From Nocardioides szechwanensis (GTDB lineage: Bacteria; Actinomycetota; Actinomycetes; Propionibacteriales; Nocardioidaceae), in assembly GCF_900103935.1 (NCBI RefSeq), contig NZ_FNIC01000002.1:310001-374000 (forward strand): a DNA stretch of 64,000 bases. The letters run 5' to 3'. Numbering within the stretch: position 1 is the stretch's first letter; every line of letters begins with the position of its first letter. The notes under the pieces are model-generated. The model saw only the letters and a program-made list of their open reading frames with translations, was not told the DNA's origin and ran no database searches. A program made the position numbers and the translations under genes. Below are positions 24,989 to 33,491 of this stretch, piece by piece.

Positions 24989-27625
24989 ATGTCGCCCTCT
25001 CGGAAGCCCCTTTCGTTTCTCACCGTCCTCGCGCTCCTGGCCGCCGGCCTCGTCCTCGCTGTCGCGACCCCCGGTGCCGCGCCATCGGCCGAAGCGGCCA
25101 CCCGGGTCGCCAAGGACACCTGCCGGCGGATCGACCCCAACCTCGTCAACGGCGCGTGCCTTCGCTACCGCACCCGGCACGGGACGGGGCTGACCTGGCT
25201 CGGCACCTTCCGCGCGCCCAGCGGCCGCGTCTTCTTCTGCATCGACTTCCTCTACGACTCCCGGCTGCCGCGTCGGGCGTTGACGGTCCCGACCGAGCGG
25301 ATCGTCAACCAGCTCGGCGAGCGGGTGCACGACCCGGAGGTCGCGGCCCTCAACTACGTCATCTCGACGTGGGCGGGGCACGGGTCGACCGGCAGCGACG
25401 AGCGCGACGCCGCGATCGCGCTGCTCATCCGCGAGGTGATGAGCGACGGCGTACGCCGTGGCGGCACCGTCGTCTACCCGCCCGGTCTCGAGGTGGGCGA
25501 GCAGGTGCGACCGCCGATCGGTGGGCTCGGTGGCCGGATCATGGCCCTGGCCCAGGGGATGTGGCAGCGGGCCTCGCGCTACTACGGGCCCTACCGGCTC
25601 GTCATGGACAGCCGCAACCACGGCCCCATGCGGCTGGGCCGCACCCGCACCTACCGGGTCGAGGTCAGGTCCGCGGTGGGGCGGCGGGTGCCCGGGGTGG
25701 AGGTGCGGTTCGTGTGCACCGGCCCGATCCGGTGCCCGCGGCCCGTGACCTCCACCCGGCAGCGGACCAGGCTGCGGGTCAAGCCGCAGGACGTCGGCCG
25801 CTACCGGATCCGCGCCTACGCCACCGGCCCGTCCTCCGACGGCCTGCTCTACCGCGCCAGGTCCTGGCATCCGCACGGCGGGCAGGCCGCGCGCAACGCC
25901 GGCCGGCAGCGCGGCTGGATCGCGCAGGAGAGCCGCACGACGGCGGTCGTCCAGGCCAGCGCCAGGATCCGCAAGGCGCGTCCGTCGGTCGTCACCCAGA
26001 CTTCCGAGGCGGTCGTGACGCCCGGCGCCTCCATCTTCGACACGGTCGTGGTGGCCGGGCTGCCCGAGGGGTACCGCGCGACCGTCGCCGCCGAGCTCTA
26101 CGGCCCCTTCGACGCCCAGCCGGACGCCGACGACTGCACGCCCGAGACGCGCGCCGGCCAGGTCACGTTCGCCGTTGACGGCAACGGCACCTTCGAGACC
26201 CCGCCGCTGCCGGTGGAGCAGGTCGGCTACTACACCTGGGTCGAGTCGTTCCCGGGAGACGACCACACCGTGCCGGTGACGACCCGCTGCGGCCTGGTCG
26301 AGGAGACCACGCAGGTCATCGCGTTCACACCCGAGGTGCGCACCACGGCCTCGCGCCAGCGCGCCTTCGTCGGTGACGCGATCCACGACACGGTCGTCGT
26401 CAGCGGCATCGAGGACAGCCCGGTCACCGTCCTGTGGGCGCTCCACGGTCCGCGACCGCCGAGCGACGGATCGTGCGACGGGCTGGGCTGGGGCAACGCC
26501 CCGCTGGCCGCCCGCGGCAGCTTCGAGGCGCCCGGCGACGGCAGCTACCGCACTCCGAGCACGACCCTGCGGCGCGCCGGTTGCTACACGTTCAGCCAGC
26601 GGATCCCCGCCACCGCGCTGACCGACGAGGCCTACAGCCCGCCGGGTCTCGCCCCCGAGACGGCGCTGGCGATCCGTCGTACTCCCGAGGTGAGCACGGT
26701 GATCTCCGACCAGCACGCGCTGGTGGGGGAGCGGCTCCTCGACACGGTCCGGCTGCGCGGGCTCGGCCCCGACGACCGGGTCACCGTGCGGTGGTGGCTG
26801 CACGGACCGCTGGCGCCGAGCGACGGCACGTCGTGCGACGGGCTGTCGTGGCGCGGCGCTCCGGTCGCCGACCACGGCGAGCTCGTCGCCCGGGGCAACG
26901 GCACCCACCAGACGCGGAGCTCCCTGGTCGAGGTCGCCGGCTGCTACACCTACAGCGAGCGCCTCCCCGCGACGGAGGCGACCGAGCCCGCCTCCACCGA
27001 GCCCGGCGTCCCGGTCGAGACCGCGTTGGTGACCAAGCCGGTCACCCCGTATGTCCCCGAGATCCCGTCCGGTCCCGCCGACCCCGGCTCGGAGCCGGTG
27101 CGGCCGACCCGGCGTGCCGAGCCGCGCTACCTCTACCGGCCGTACGTCGCTCCCGCGACGCCGGCGGCGCGTCGCCGCCCGGCCGGGGTGCTGACGATCG
27201 ACCGGGTCGGCATCCGCGCGACCGTCGACGCGGTCGGGCTCGACCACGGCACGATGGCCATCCCCAACAACCGCCGGCGGCTCGGCTGGCTCACCACGAC
27301 CGCGGCGGCCGGAGAGCTGCTCGGCGCGAGCGTCATCTCGGGCCACGTGTCCGACCGGCACGACCGGCCGGGCGCGTTGTGGCGGCTCCGGCACGCGCGG
27401 GTCGGCGACGTGGTGCGCTGGACCGACCCCGCGGGTGAGACGCACCGGTTCGTCGTACGACGGATCGAGCGCTTCGCGCGCAGTCGCGGCGTGCCGGGCC
27501 GTCTCTTCCGCACCGACGGCCCGCACCTGCTCCACCTCGTGACCTGCACCAACCGCAGGAGCACGTCCGGTGGCGGCTTCCACTACGCCGACAACCTGGT
27601 CGTGACCGCGGAGGAGGTGTCGTGA
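24989..27625 (+). CDS. Exported repeat protein with C-terminal sortase-like domain
   Basis: An 878-residue secreted protein: signal peptide to about residue 37 (AEAA); an N-terminal domain with VFFCIDF (Cys84) and AAIALLIREV that loosely resembles a thioester-forming adhesin domain; then three roughly 115-residue beta-rich repeats, each with a DTV strand and the last two with a GCYT ending; and a class E/F-like sortase domain (from about 735) with SGHVS (His786) and LVTCTN (Cys853). The expected catalytic Arg position is occupied by His865 (FHYADNLVV). No LPxTG or membrane anchor is seen. Likely cell-surface enzyme or adhesin. Unusual architecture. Confidence 0.75.
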   Translation: MSPSRKPLSFLTVLALLAAGLVLAVATPGAAPSAEAATRVAKDTCRRIDPNLVNGACLRYRTRHGTGLTWLGTFRAPSGRVFFCIDFLYDSRLPRRALTVPTERIVNQLGERVHDPEVAALNYVISTWAGHGSTGSDERDAAIALLIREVMSDGVRRGGTVVYPPGLEVGEQVRPPIGGLGGRIMALAQGMWQRASRYYGPYRLVMDSRNHGPMRLGRTRTYRVEVRSAVGRRVPGVEVRFVCTGPIRCPRPVTSTRQRTRLRVKPQDVGRYRIRAYATGPSSDGLLYRARSWHPHGGQAARNAGRQRGWIAQESRTTAVVQASARIRKARPSVVTQTSEAVVTPGASIFDTVVVAGLPEGYRATVAAELYGPFDAQPDADDCTPETRAGQVTFAVDGNGTFETPPLPVEQVGYYTWVESFPGDDHTVPVTTRCGLVEETTQVIAFTPEVRTTASRQRAFVGDAIHDTVVVSGIEDSPVTVLWALHGPRPPSDGSCDGLGWGNAPLAARGSFEAPGDGSYRTPSTTLRRAGCYTFSQRIPATALTDEAYSPPGLAPETALAIRRTPEVSTVISDQHALVGERLLDTVRLRGLGPDDRVTVRWWLHGPLAPSDGTSCDGLSWRGAPVADHGELVARGNGTHQTRSSLVEVAGCYTYSERLPATEATEPASTEPGVPVETALVTKPVTPYVPEIPSGPADPGSEPVRPTRRAEPRYLYRPYVAPATPAARRRPAGVLTIDRVGIRATVDAVGLDHGTMAIPNNRRRLGWLTTTAAAGELLGASVISGHVSDRHDRPGALWRLRHARVGDVVRWTDPAGETHRFVVRRIERFARSRGVPGRLFRTDGPHLLHLVTCTNRRSTSGGGFHYADNLVVTAEEVS

Positions 27626-27671
27626 GCGACCGATTTGGGCACCGGGGACCCTCAGACCACCAGGAGTGCCC

Positions 27672-28328
27672 ATGCCACTGCTCACCGCTGCCGTTCGTGG
27701 TGCTTCCTCTGTCGGCGGGGCCGTGCTGTGTGGCGCAACGCGCGCCCTGGCCGCCGTACGCCCGGCGGCGAAGCCGCTGCACCCCCAGGGTCGGGTGCTC
27801 GAGGCCTGCCTCTACCGGCACGGCGTGGAGCCGCCGCTGGGCGTGGAGTTCCTCGACACGGTCTCGACCGACGAGGTCGTCGTGCGCGAGTCGCGGGCGA
27901 TCGGCCTGCCGCGGCAGCTGCCCGACATCCACGGCCTGGCGATCAAGATGACCAACGCCGACGGCACCACGGGCGACTTGCTGTTCGCCACGACCGGCTC
28001 GGGGCGCCTGTCGCGGTTCGTGCTCACGTTCAGCAAGTCGACCTACGGGCGGCCGCTGACGACGCTCCTTCCCTACAGCACCAGCGCCGGGCCGATCGTC
28101 CTCGGCGCCCGGGCCGTCGGCTTCTCGACGGTCGAGCTCCGGTGCTCCGTCGGCGACGGCGAGTGGCGCCACTTCGCGGACCTGCGGCTCTCGGAGACCG
28201 TGGGAGCCGACCAGGACATCTCGTTCGACCCGGTGCGCAACCAGCTGCCCGGGCTCGAGCAGTACGGCTGGGTGACGCGGCTGCGCGCCCCGGCGTACGA
28301 AGAGGCGCGGGAGAGCCGCAGCGAGTGA
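27672..28328 (+). CDS. Hypothetical protein, possible catalase-superfamily-like fold
   Basis: A 218-residue protein. IHGLAIKMTNADGTTGDLLFATTG and FSKSTYGRPLTTLLPYST resemble a small actinobacterial group related to the catalase fold and often labelled phosphodiesterase; heme-ligand motifs are not evident. AGGAG lies 8 nt before ATG 27672. Its stop overlaps the start of the DksA-like gene (GTGA), so the two are coupled. Confidence 0.55.
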   Translation: MPLLTAAVRGASSVGGAVLCGATRALAAVRPAAKPLHPQGRVLEACLYRHGVEPPLGVEFLDTVSTDEVVVRESRAIGLPRQLPDIHGLAIKMTNADGTTGDLLFATTGSGRLSRFVLTFSKSTYGRPLTTLLPYSTSAGPIVLGARAVGFSTVELRCSVGDGEWRHFADLRLSETVGADQDISFDPVRNQLPGLEQYGWVTRLRAPAYEEARESRSE

Positions 28329-28660
28329 GCGACACCCCGCGAGACCGGCTGCTCGCCGACCGTGAGCGGACCTCGGCCCGGCTGGCGACGCTGCGCGGCG
28401 ACTTCCGCAGCGTGGTCGACGCGTCGCGCGACACCAACGCCGATGACGAGCACGACCCTGAGGGCGCGACGATCGCCTTCGAGCGCTCGCAGGTGTACGC
28501 CTTGGTCCGGCAGGCAACGCAGCACCTCGACGAGGTCGACGCCGCGCTGTCCCGACTGGACGACGGCACCTACGGCCGCTGCGAGGTCTGCGGGAACGCG
28601 ATCGCCGCCGCGCGGTTGGAGGTCCGCCCGACGGCGCGCACGTGCGTGGCCTGCGCCTAG
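28325..28660 (+). CDS. DksA/TraR-type zinc-finger protein
   Basis: A 111-residue protein: coiled-coil forming N-terminus (RDRLLADRERTSARLATL), ALSRLDDGTYGRCEVCG, and a final CVAC that completes the C4 zinc finger. Actinobacterial members resemble RbpA-independent DksA-like regulators that act on RNA polymerase, but the usual acidic tip residues are not clear. GTG start overlaps the preceding stop. Confidence 0.85.
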   Translation: MSDTPRDRLLADRERTSARLATLRGDFRSVVDASRDTNADDEHDPEGATIAFERSQVYALVRQATQHLDEVDAALSRLDDGTYGRCEVCGNAIAAARLEVRPTARTCVACA

Positions 28661-28668
28661 GACACGTC

Positions 28669-29280
28669 CTAGGTGACGACCCGGATCTCGTCGCCGAGCC
28701 TCGCCCCGAGCTCCAGGTCGAGCTCGTCGCCTGACCAGAACGTGCCCGGGTCGTAGTAGTTGGTCGGGCGGCCGCCGTCCAGCAGACCCATGGCCTGGTA
28801 CGTGCCGGCAACGACCTCGGCGCAGTACGTCAGCTCGGCGGGGGCCTTGCTGCGGACCCGCCCCCGAGCCCAGCGCGCAGCCAGCTTGGCGGTCGGCGGG
28901 AACGGCGTACCGTCGAGCCGCGCGATCGCGCGGAGCACGGCGGCCTCCATGTCGGGGGTGATCTCGGCGTCGAGCTGGCGCAGCCAGGCGCGTTGGCCGT
29001 AGCGCCCGCACCACTGCTCGACGGCGCCGCGCAGGTCGTGGAGCTGGACCCCGCGGTGGTGCTTGCCGGTCCAGACGTCGAGAAGGCCCTTGCCGAGCTC
29101 GGCGTGCCACATCAAGGGAGGCAGGTCGTCGATCACGACCGCCATGCCGACGTGGTTGACCGGTGCGTTGGTCAGGACCCGGATAGCGTGGTCGGCGGCG
29201 GACTGGCCGCGGAAGAGCCAGAGGTCACCGGTGCGGGTCAGCTCCACGGCCGCGTCGAGGGTCAAGCTGGTCGTGTCCAA
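28669..29280 (-). CDS. Permuted NlpC/P60-like (YiiX/DUF830-type) cysteine hydrolase
   Basis: About 203 residues. GDLWLFRGQ, then NHVGMAVVID with the His, and ELTYCAEVVAGTY with the Cys form the order His-then-Cys typical of circularly permuted NlpC/P60 enzymes (amidases or acyltransferases acting on lipids or cell wall). No signal peptide is visible. The start is a TTG (29278-29280) with AGGA upstream; the long open frame beyond it to 30219 is Arg-rich and a shadow. Divergent from a tiny membrane protein 18 bp away. Confidence 0.75.
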   Translation of the reverse strand: MDTTSLTLDAAVELTRTGDLWLFRGQSAADHAIRVLTNAPVNHVGMAVVIDDLPPLMWHAELGKGLLDVWTGKHHRGVQLHDLRGAVEQWCGRYGQRAWLRQLDAEITPDMEAAVLRAIARLDGTPFPPTAKLAARWARGRVRSKAPAELTYCAEVVAGTYQAMGLLDGGRPTNYYDPGTFWSGDELDLELGARLGDEIRVVT

Positions 29281-29298
29281 CGTGAGGGAGTCCTGTCG

Positions 29299-29463
29299 AT
29301 GAAGCTGTGGAAGTTGCTCGGGATCGCGGGGCTGACCGGGGTGGCCGCCACGGGGGCCATCATTGCGCGCGAGCAGCGCAAGCGCGCGCAGGTCACGCCC
29401 GACGACGTACGACGTCAGTTGCACCAGCGCCTCGCGGACATCGAGAACGCCCGGGAGGGCTGA
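29299..29463 (+). CDS. 54-residue single-pass membrane peptide
   Basis: Begins MKLWKLLGIAGLTGVAATG, a short basic-hydrophobic segment, then EQRKRAQVTPDDVRRQLHQR, an amphipathic charged tail. GGGAG precedes the ATG at suitable spacing. The form (one helix plus cytosolic tail) is common for small membrane peptides of unknown role. Codon use is GC3-rich as for real genes. Confidence 0.65.
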   Translation: MKLWKLLGIAGLTGVAATGAIIAREQRKRAQVTPDDVRRQLHQRLADIENAREG

Positions 29464-29468
29464 CCCGC

Positions 29469-30131
29469 GTGTGCTTCTCGATGGAGGCAGACCTGGTCGC
29501 GGGGGCCGTGCTCCTACCGATCGGCGTCCTGTCCCTGAGCCACGTGCGGGAGCCGCGCGAGGTGCCGCTCGCCGCGCTGCCGCTGCTCCTGGGCGTCCAC
29601 CAGCTCGTGGAGGCCGTCGTCTGGGCCGGCGTTGACGGCTCGGTGTCGTCGGACCTCGCGCACCTGGCCGCTCTTGTCTACGTCGTGATCGCGCTGCCGC
29701 TCCTGCCCACCCTCTTCCCGCTGGCCGTGTGGCTGATCGAGACGTCCTCGCGGCGGCGGCTCGTGGTGCCCTTCCTGGCCGTCGGCGTCGTGGTGTCGGC
29801 CTACATGGGCCTACGCCTGTGGCAGAACGGCCTGGACGTGGTGGCGCACGACTTCGGGCTCGAGTACCGCGTCGGCCTGGGCTTCCAGGAGCTGTGGACC
29901 GGCGCCTACGTCGTGGCCACCATGGGCGCCTGCGTGGTCTCGAGCTACCGGACCGTCGTCGCGTTCGGCGTCCTGAACCTGATCGGCCTGACCATCGTCG
30001 GTCTCGCCTACGCCCAGGCGTTCGCGTCGCTGTGGTGCGTGTACGCCGCCCTGGTGTCGGTGCTGATCCTCGTGCACATGGTGTGGCGGAACCCTCGGCA
30101 TCAGCCCCAGGCGTCGCTCGCTCAGCTGTAG
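29469..30131 (+). CDS. DUF6629-family membrane protein
   Basis: A 220-residue protein with about seven hydrophobic segments. It opens VCFSMEADLVAGAVLLPIGV, the MCFS-x-EADL pattern of DUF6629, and contains LLGVHQLVEAVVW and LIGLTIVGLAYAQAF. Function unknown. GTG 29469 keeps the family N-terminus. Its 3' end overlaps the next convergent gene by 10 bp. Confidence 0.8.
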   Translation: MCFSMEADLVAGAVLLPIGVLSLSHVREPREVPLAALPLLLGVHQLVEAVVWAGVDGSVSSDLAHLAALVYVVIALPLLPTLFPLAVWLIETSSRRRLVVPFLAVGVVVSAYMGLRLWQNGLDVVAHDFGLEYRVGLGFQELWTGAYVVATMGACVVSSYRTVVAFGVLNLIGLTIVGLAYAQAFASLWCVYAALVSVLILVHMVWRNPRHQPQASLAQL

Positions 30132-30853
30132 CCGACCAGCACCGGGGTGGCCTCGACGACCTCGAGCGCGACTGCGTCGCCGGGGATCGTGACGGTGCCG
30201 GGCACTGGTCGCCACGCACCGCCGTTGACGCGGAACTCGGCGGAGTAGGTCGTGTCCACCGCCGGCCCGACCTGCCCCTTGGCGGTGTAGTTGTGGGTGA
30301 TCTCGAGGTCGGGGTACGGCGACCCGGCCGACTCGGTGGCAGTGCTCGCGCCGTCGCCGAAGTGCCACTCGTAGCTGCTGGGCCAGATCCTCAGGTCGAC
30401 CTGTTGGCCGAACAGCCGGATGGTGCGGTCGAGGGGTGCCGTCTCGGTGTAGAAGTTCGTGTCGAAGTTGACCAGCGTGCGGCCGTTGGGAGGTTGCACG
30501 ATCAGCTCGGAGGGCGGGAGAGGCAGGTCACGAAACGCGGCGGCGACCAGACCGGAGGTTAGGAGTTCTACGGGTAGCTCCGGCGTCGCGCAATAGTCTT
30601 CGGGATCCGCACCGATCACGCCGGCCACTCCGATGCAGGCCGCGTTGCCGACAGGGGTGGTCGGCAAATCGGCCGCCGTGTCTGCGTTCGATCCAGGGTT
30701 CTCAGAATCGCAGATTTCGACGACAACAGTCCTGATTTGGTTGTCGATCATCACCACCTGCTCGACCCGGTTGCATCCGGCTGCAGCAGGAGCAAGACCT
30801 GCTAGCTGCACGCAAGAAGTCAGAACCGCCATCGCGAGGAGTCGCGGGATCAT
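30122..30853 (-). CDS. Secreted protein with PKD-like domain
   Basis: A 243-residue exported protein. The signal peptide is MIPRLLAMAVLTSCVQLAGLAPAAAG-like with cleavage near residue 25. YEWHFGDGASTATESAG and ITHNYTAKG match the PKD beta-sandwich pattern (W-x-FGDG ... H-x-Y). The start overlaps the stop of the upstream lipoprotein gene (ATGA), suggesting one transcript and joint surface function. Confidence 0.75.
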   Translation of the reverse strand: MIPRLLAMAVLTSCVQLAGLAPAAAGCNRVEQVVMIDNQIRTVVVEICDSENPGSNADTAADLPTTPVGNAACIGVAGVIGADPEDYCATPELPVELLTSGLVAAAFRDLPLPPSELIVQPPNGRTLVNFDTNFYTETAPLDRTIRLFGQQVDLRIWPSSYEWHFGDGASTATESAGSPYPDLEITHNYTAKGQVGPAVDTTYSAEFRVNGGAWRPVPGTVTIPGDAVALEVVEATPVLVGYS

Positions 30854-31374
30854 CGGATTAATCCGATGTACGAAACGACAAGCCCACCCTCAAAGGGCTT
30901 CACCTTGAACCGGAAGATGGCCTTGTCTTCTTCATACTTGTCAGGGGCGGTTCCTGATGCGGCGATCATGACGCCCGCGCCCATGGTTATGGCCGCCGTG
31001 ACCTCCAGGTCCTCCAATTCCTTGGCGTTGTCGACGGTCCAACCCGTGGTCTCGTAGCTCCCGCCGGCCGCATAGACATCCTCGATCAGATCGATGTAGG
31101 GCTCACAGGAACCGCACTTGTCTGCAGTCAGCCCACGTAGAGCAGTTGTGTCGCCGGAGGTCAGTGCCCGGTTCCGCTCCTGCACCCAAGCGCGAACGGC
31201 TTGAACGGGAGTCAAGGACGCGGGCGGCGCTGAAGTGGTCGGAGTCGGTTCCGCGGTGTCGCTAGGCCTCGTGCTTGGGGTGGGGTCGACGTTGGGTTCG
31301 GGGTCGTCGTCGGAGCAGCCGACGAGGACGAGGGTGAGGGCCGCGAGTAGTGCGGCGAACCGAACCTGGATCAA
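30850..31374 (-). CDS. DUF6318-family lipoprotein
   Basis: A 174-residue lipoprotein with lipobox LVLVGC, a Pro/Thr-rich linker (PTPSTRPSDTAEPTPTTS) and a globular domain with VRAWVQERNRALTSGDT and KCGSCEPYIDLIEDVYAAGG, a DUF6318 hallmark. Function unknown. The TTG start at 31374 has GGAAGGA upstream; the ORF could be read from further left but without signal peptide. Confidence 0.8.
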   Translation of the reverse strand: MIQVRFAALLAALTLVLVGCSDDDPEPNVDPTPSTRPSDTAEPTPTTSAPPASLTPVQAVRAWVQERNRALTSGDTTALRGLTADKCGSCEPYIDLIEDVYAAGGSYETTGWTVDNAKELEDLEVTAAITMGAGVMIAASGTAPDKYEEDKAIFRFKVKPFEGGLVVSYIGLIR

Positions 31375-31489
31375 CGCTGGTCCTTCCCGAGATGCTGCAC
31401 GCCCAGACCGAGGCGATGAGGAGAAAGTACCCCTCCCCGGCCCGGACCGGAAGCCGGAAGAATCCACCTGTGGAAATCGCCGCGACCCA

Positions 31490-31517
31490 TTGACCAGGTA
31501 GTGGTGCGCGGTATAAT
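31490..31517 (+). promoter_or_regulatory. Consensus promoter of the DUF222/HNH gene
   Basis: TTGACC (31490-31495), a 16-bp spacer and TATAAT (31512-31517), with the ATG 7 nt further on at 31525. This is the best match to the SigA consensus in the window and predicts a leaderless transcript. Confidence 0.8.
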
Positions 31518-31524
31518 CGAAGAC

Positions 31525-32850
31525 ATGTTCGAGATCGCCACGACTCAGAAGATGCGGCCCGACCCGGCCGCGTTCTGGGTCGAGCTCGTCGGTGACATCG
31601 ACGGCGCAGGCCTCGACGAGCAGGAGCTGGTCGACCAGCTCGAGGCGATGGAGCGCCTCACCTGCGCCGCGGCCGCGGCCAAGGCACGGTTGACCGCCGA
31701 TCTTCACTCCCGTCGCCTCGTCCGTGAGGCCCGGGCCGGGGTGCCGGCGCAGCGTCGGGGTCGGGCGGTGGCCCACGAGGTCGCCCTGGCCCGCCACGAG
31801 TCACCCCACGAAGGACGCCAGCACACCGCCCTCGCGTTGGCGCTGGTCCACGACCTGCCCGAGACCCTGGCCGCGCTCGGCCGGGGCGAGATCAACGAGT
31901 ACCGAGCGCAGATCCTGGCCCGCGAGTCCCCCGACCTGTGCCGCGCCGACCGAGGTCTCCTCGACGCGACCCTCGGACCCCGCCTGGCCGGGATGGGCAA
32001 CCGTGAGGTCATGGTGTCCGCCCGCCGGCTGGCCTACCAGCTCGACACCGCCGCCGCCGAGCACCGCGCTGCACGGGCCCGGACCCGGCGTCGGGTCACC
32101 GCACGTGGCCTGCCGGACTCGATGGCCCGGATCAGCGCCGAGGTGCTCGCCGAGGACGCCGTGGTCGCGATGGACTGCCTCCGGGAGTACGCCGACCTGC
32201 GGCGCGCGATCGGCGACGACCGCACCCGCGACCAGATCATCGCCGACGAGCTCGTCGCCCGGCTCTGCCGCCCGGCCCTCGCCGGCACCCGCGGGGTCGA
32301 GGTCCAGCTCGTGATGAACGCCGACATGCTCCTCGACGACGACACCACCCCCGCCCACCTCGTGGGCCACGGCCCGATCCCCGCCGGGATCGCCAGGAAG
32401 CTCCTCGCCGACGCCGACGGCAAGGTGTTGATCCGGCGCCTGTACGCCCACCCCGACGACAACTCACTGGTCGCGATGGACTCCAAAGGCATTCTCTTCC
32501 CCCGCGCGTTGCGACGCCTGCTGTTCGCCCGCGACGGCGAGACCTGCCGTACGCCGTGGTGTGACGCCCCCGCCCGCCACGGCGACCACGTCACACCCCG
32601 CCACCGGGGCGGCCGTAGCACCCTCGATGGCGGCCAAGGGCTGTGCGAGGCCTGCAACTACGCCAAGGAAGCCCCCGGGTGGCGACATCACACCCAGAGC
32701 CAGTGGCCCCAGCGCCACACCGTGCAGATCACCACCCCCACCGGACACACCCACCAGTCCCAGGCACCACCCCTGCCCGTGCGCCCGAACACCCGGGTCC
32801 TGACCTGCGAGATCTACCGCCCGATGCCGCAGCTCGACCTCGCCAGCTAG
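31525..32850 (+). CDS. DUF222/13E12-repeat HNH endonuclease family protein
   Basis: A 441-residue protein. The N-terminal DUF222 part has helical LVDQLEAMERLTCAAAAAKARLTADL; the C-terminal HNH domain has CRTPWCDAPARHGDHVTPRHRGG and GLCEACNYAKEAPGW, giving the Cys pairs and His residues of the finger. Such 13E12 proteins are multicopy in Nocardioides and mycobacteria and are suspected to be mobile or selfish nucleases; biochemical role is unproven. Start ATG 31525 is set by the TATAAT promoter 7 nt upstream. Confidence 0.9.
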   Translation: MFEIATTQKMRPDPAAFWVELVGDIDGAGLDEQELVDQLEAMERLTCAAAAAKARLTADLHSRRLVREARAGVPAQRRGRAVAHEVALARHESPHEGRQHTALALALVHDLPETLAALGRGEINEYRAQILARESPDLCRADRGLLDATLGPRLAGMGNREVMVSARRLAYQLDTAAAEHRAARARTRRRVTARGLPDSMARISAEVLAEDAVVAMDCLREYADLRRAIGDDRTRDQIIADELVARLCRPALAGTRGVEVQLVMNADMLLDDDTTPAHLVGHGPIPAGIARKLLADADGKVLIRRLYAHPDDNSLVAMDSKGILFPRALRRLLFARDGETCRTPWCDAPARHGDHVTPRHRGGRSTLDGGQGLCEACNYAKEAPGWRHHTQSQWPQRHTVQITTPTGHTHQSQAPPLPVRPNTRVLTCEIYRPMPQLDLAS

Positions 32851-33425
32851 CTCGTCGCGCCCCGGGAGTTGCGGCGGATGGCCGCGAGCTCGTCGGCGAC
32901 CGCGTCGAAACGATCGTGGGGAAACCCGAGCTGACGTCGCACCTGCGCGCGGCTCTCGACACACATCTCCTCGACGGCATCGAGGTCGTCGTCGGGGTCG
33001 ACGTACGCGAGAGGCAGGGTGAGCCACCGATGCGCCTGGCGGACCTCGTTGTTCTCCCGAAGCAGGTCGCCGACGAAGTGGCACGTGGAGACGGTGACGA
33101 GGTCAGCCCGGAAGTCGGCCAGCAGCTGCTTCAGCAGTGCGGTCGCCCAGACCTCGTCACCAGTGGCGAACGCCAGCTGTAGCTGGGTCGCGCGAGTGGC
33201 GACCTCGCCCTCCGAGGGCTCGTCCTGGATCTCTTCCAGTAAGGCACGCGCGCGGTCGTTCTCGCCTCGCATCATCCAGTGCTCGGCGGCGGTGGAGAGG
33301 AAGGTGACCCGCCCGTACTCGCCCTGCGGGATCGAGCGGCCTAAAGCCTCATGGGCCTCCGCCTTGTCGGCGCGCATGGCGAATTCGATCTCGTCGTGCC
33401 GGGCCTCGACGTCGAGTGGATCCAC
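32847..33425 (-). CDS. Helical repeat (TPR-like) hypothetical protein
   Basis: About 192 residues, acidic, almost all helical: AEHWMMRGENDRARALLEEI, ATRATQLQLAFATGDEVWATALL and VGDLLRENNEVRQAHRWLTLPLAY look like TPR units. The stop overlaps the DUF222/HNH gene end by 4 bp, convergent. GTG 33425 is the likely start but has no clear ribosome site. Function not recognised. Confidence 0.65.
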   Translation of the reverse strand: MDPLDVEARHDEIEFAMRADKAEAHEALGRSIPQGEYGRVTFLSTAAEHWMMRGENDRARALLEEIQDEPSEGEVATRATQLQLAFATGDEVWATALLKQLLADFRADLVTVSTCHFVGDLLRENNEVRQAHRWLTLPLAYVDPDDDLDAVEEMCVESRAQVRRQLGFPHDRFDAVADELAAIRRNSRGATS

Positions 33426-33491
33426 GCGGCAAACGTTAGCGAGTGGCGAGCTCCACAGTGACCTCCGGACGTCGCTGGCGTTGAACAACGC

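Noticed and set aside
24956..27685. A 909-codon minus-strand frame opposite the sortase-repeat gene
   Set aside because: Low-complexity Arg/Gly/Ala product without domains; the plus strand has signal peptide, repeats and sortase motifs.
29281..30219. Upstream extension of the NlpC/P60-like gene
   Set aside because: Arg/Pro-rich shadow opposite the DUF6629 gene and the small membrane peptide.
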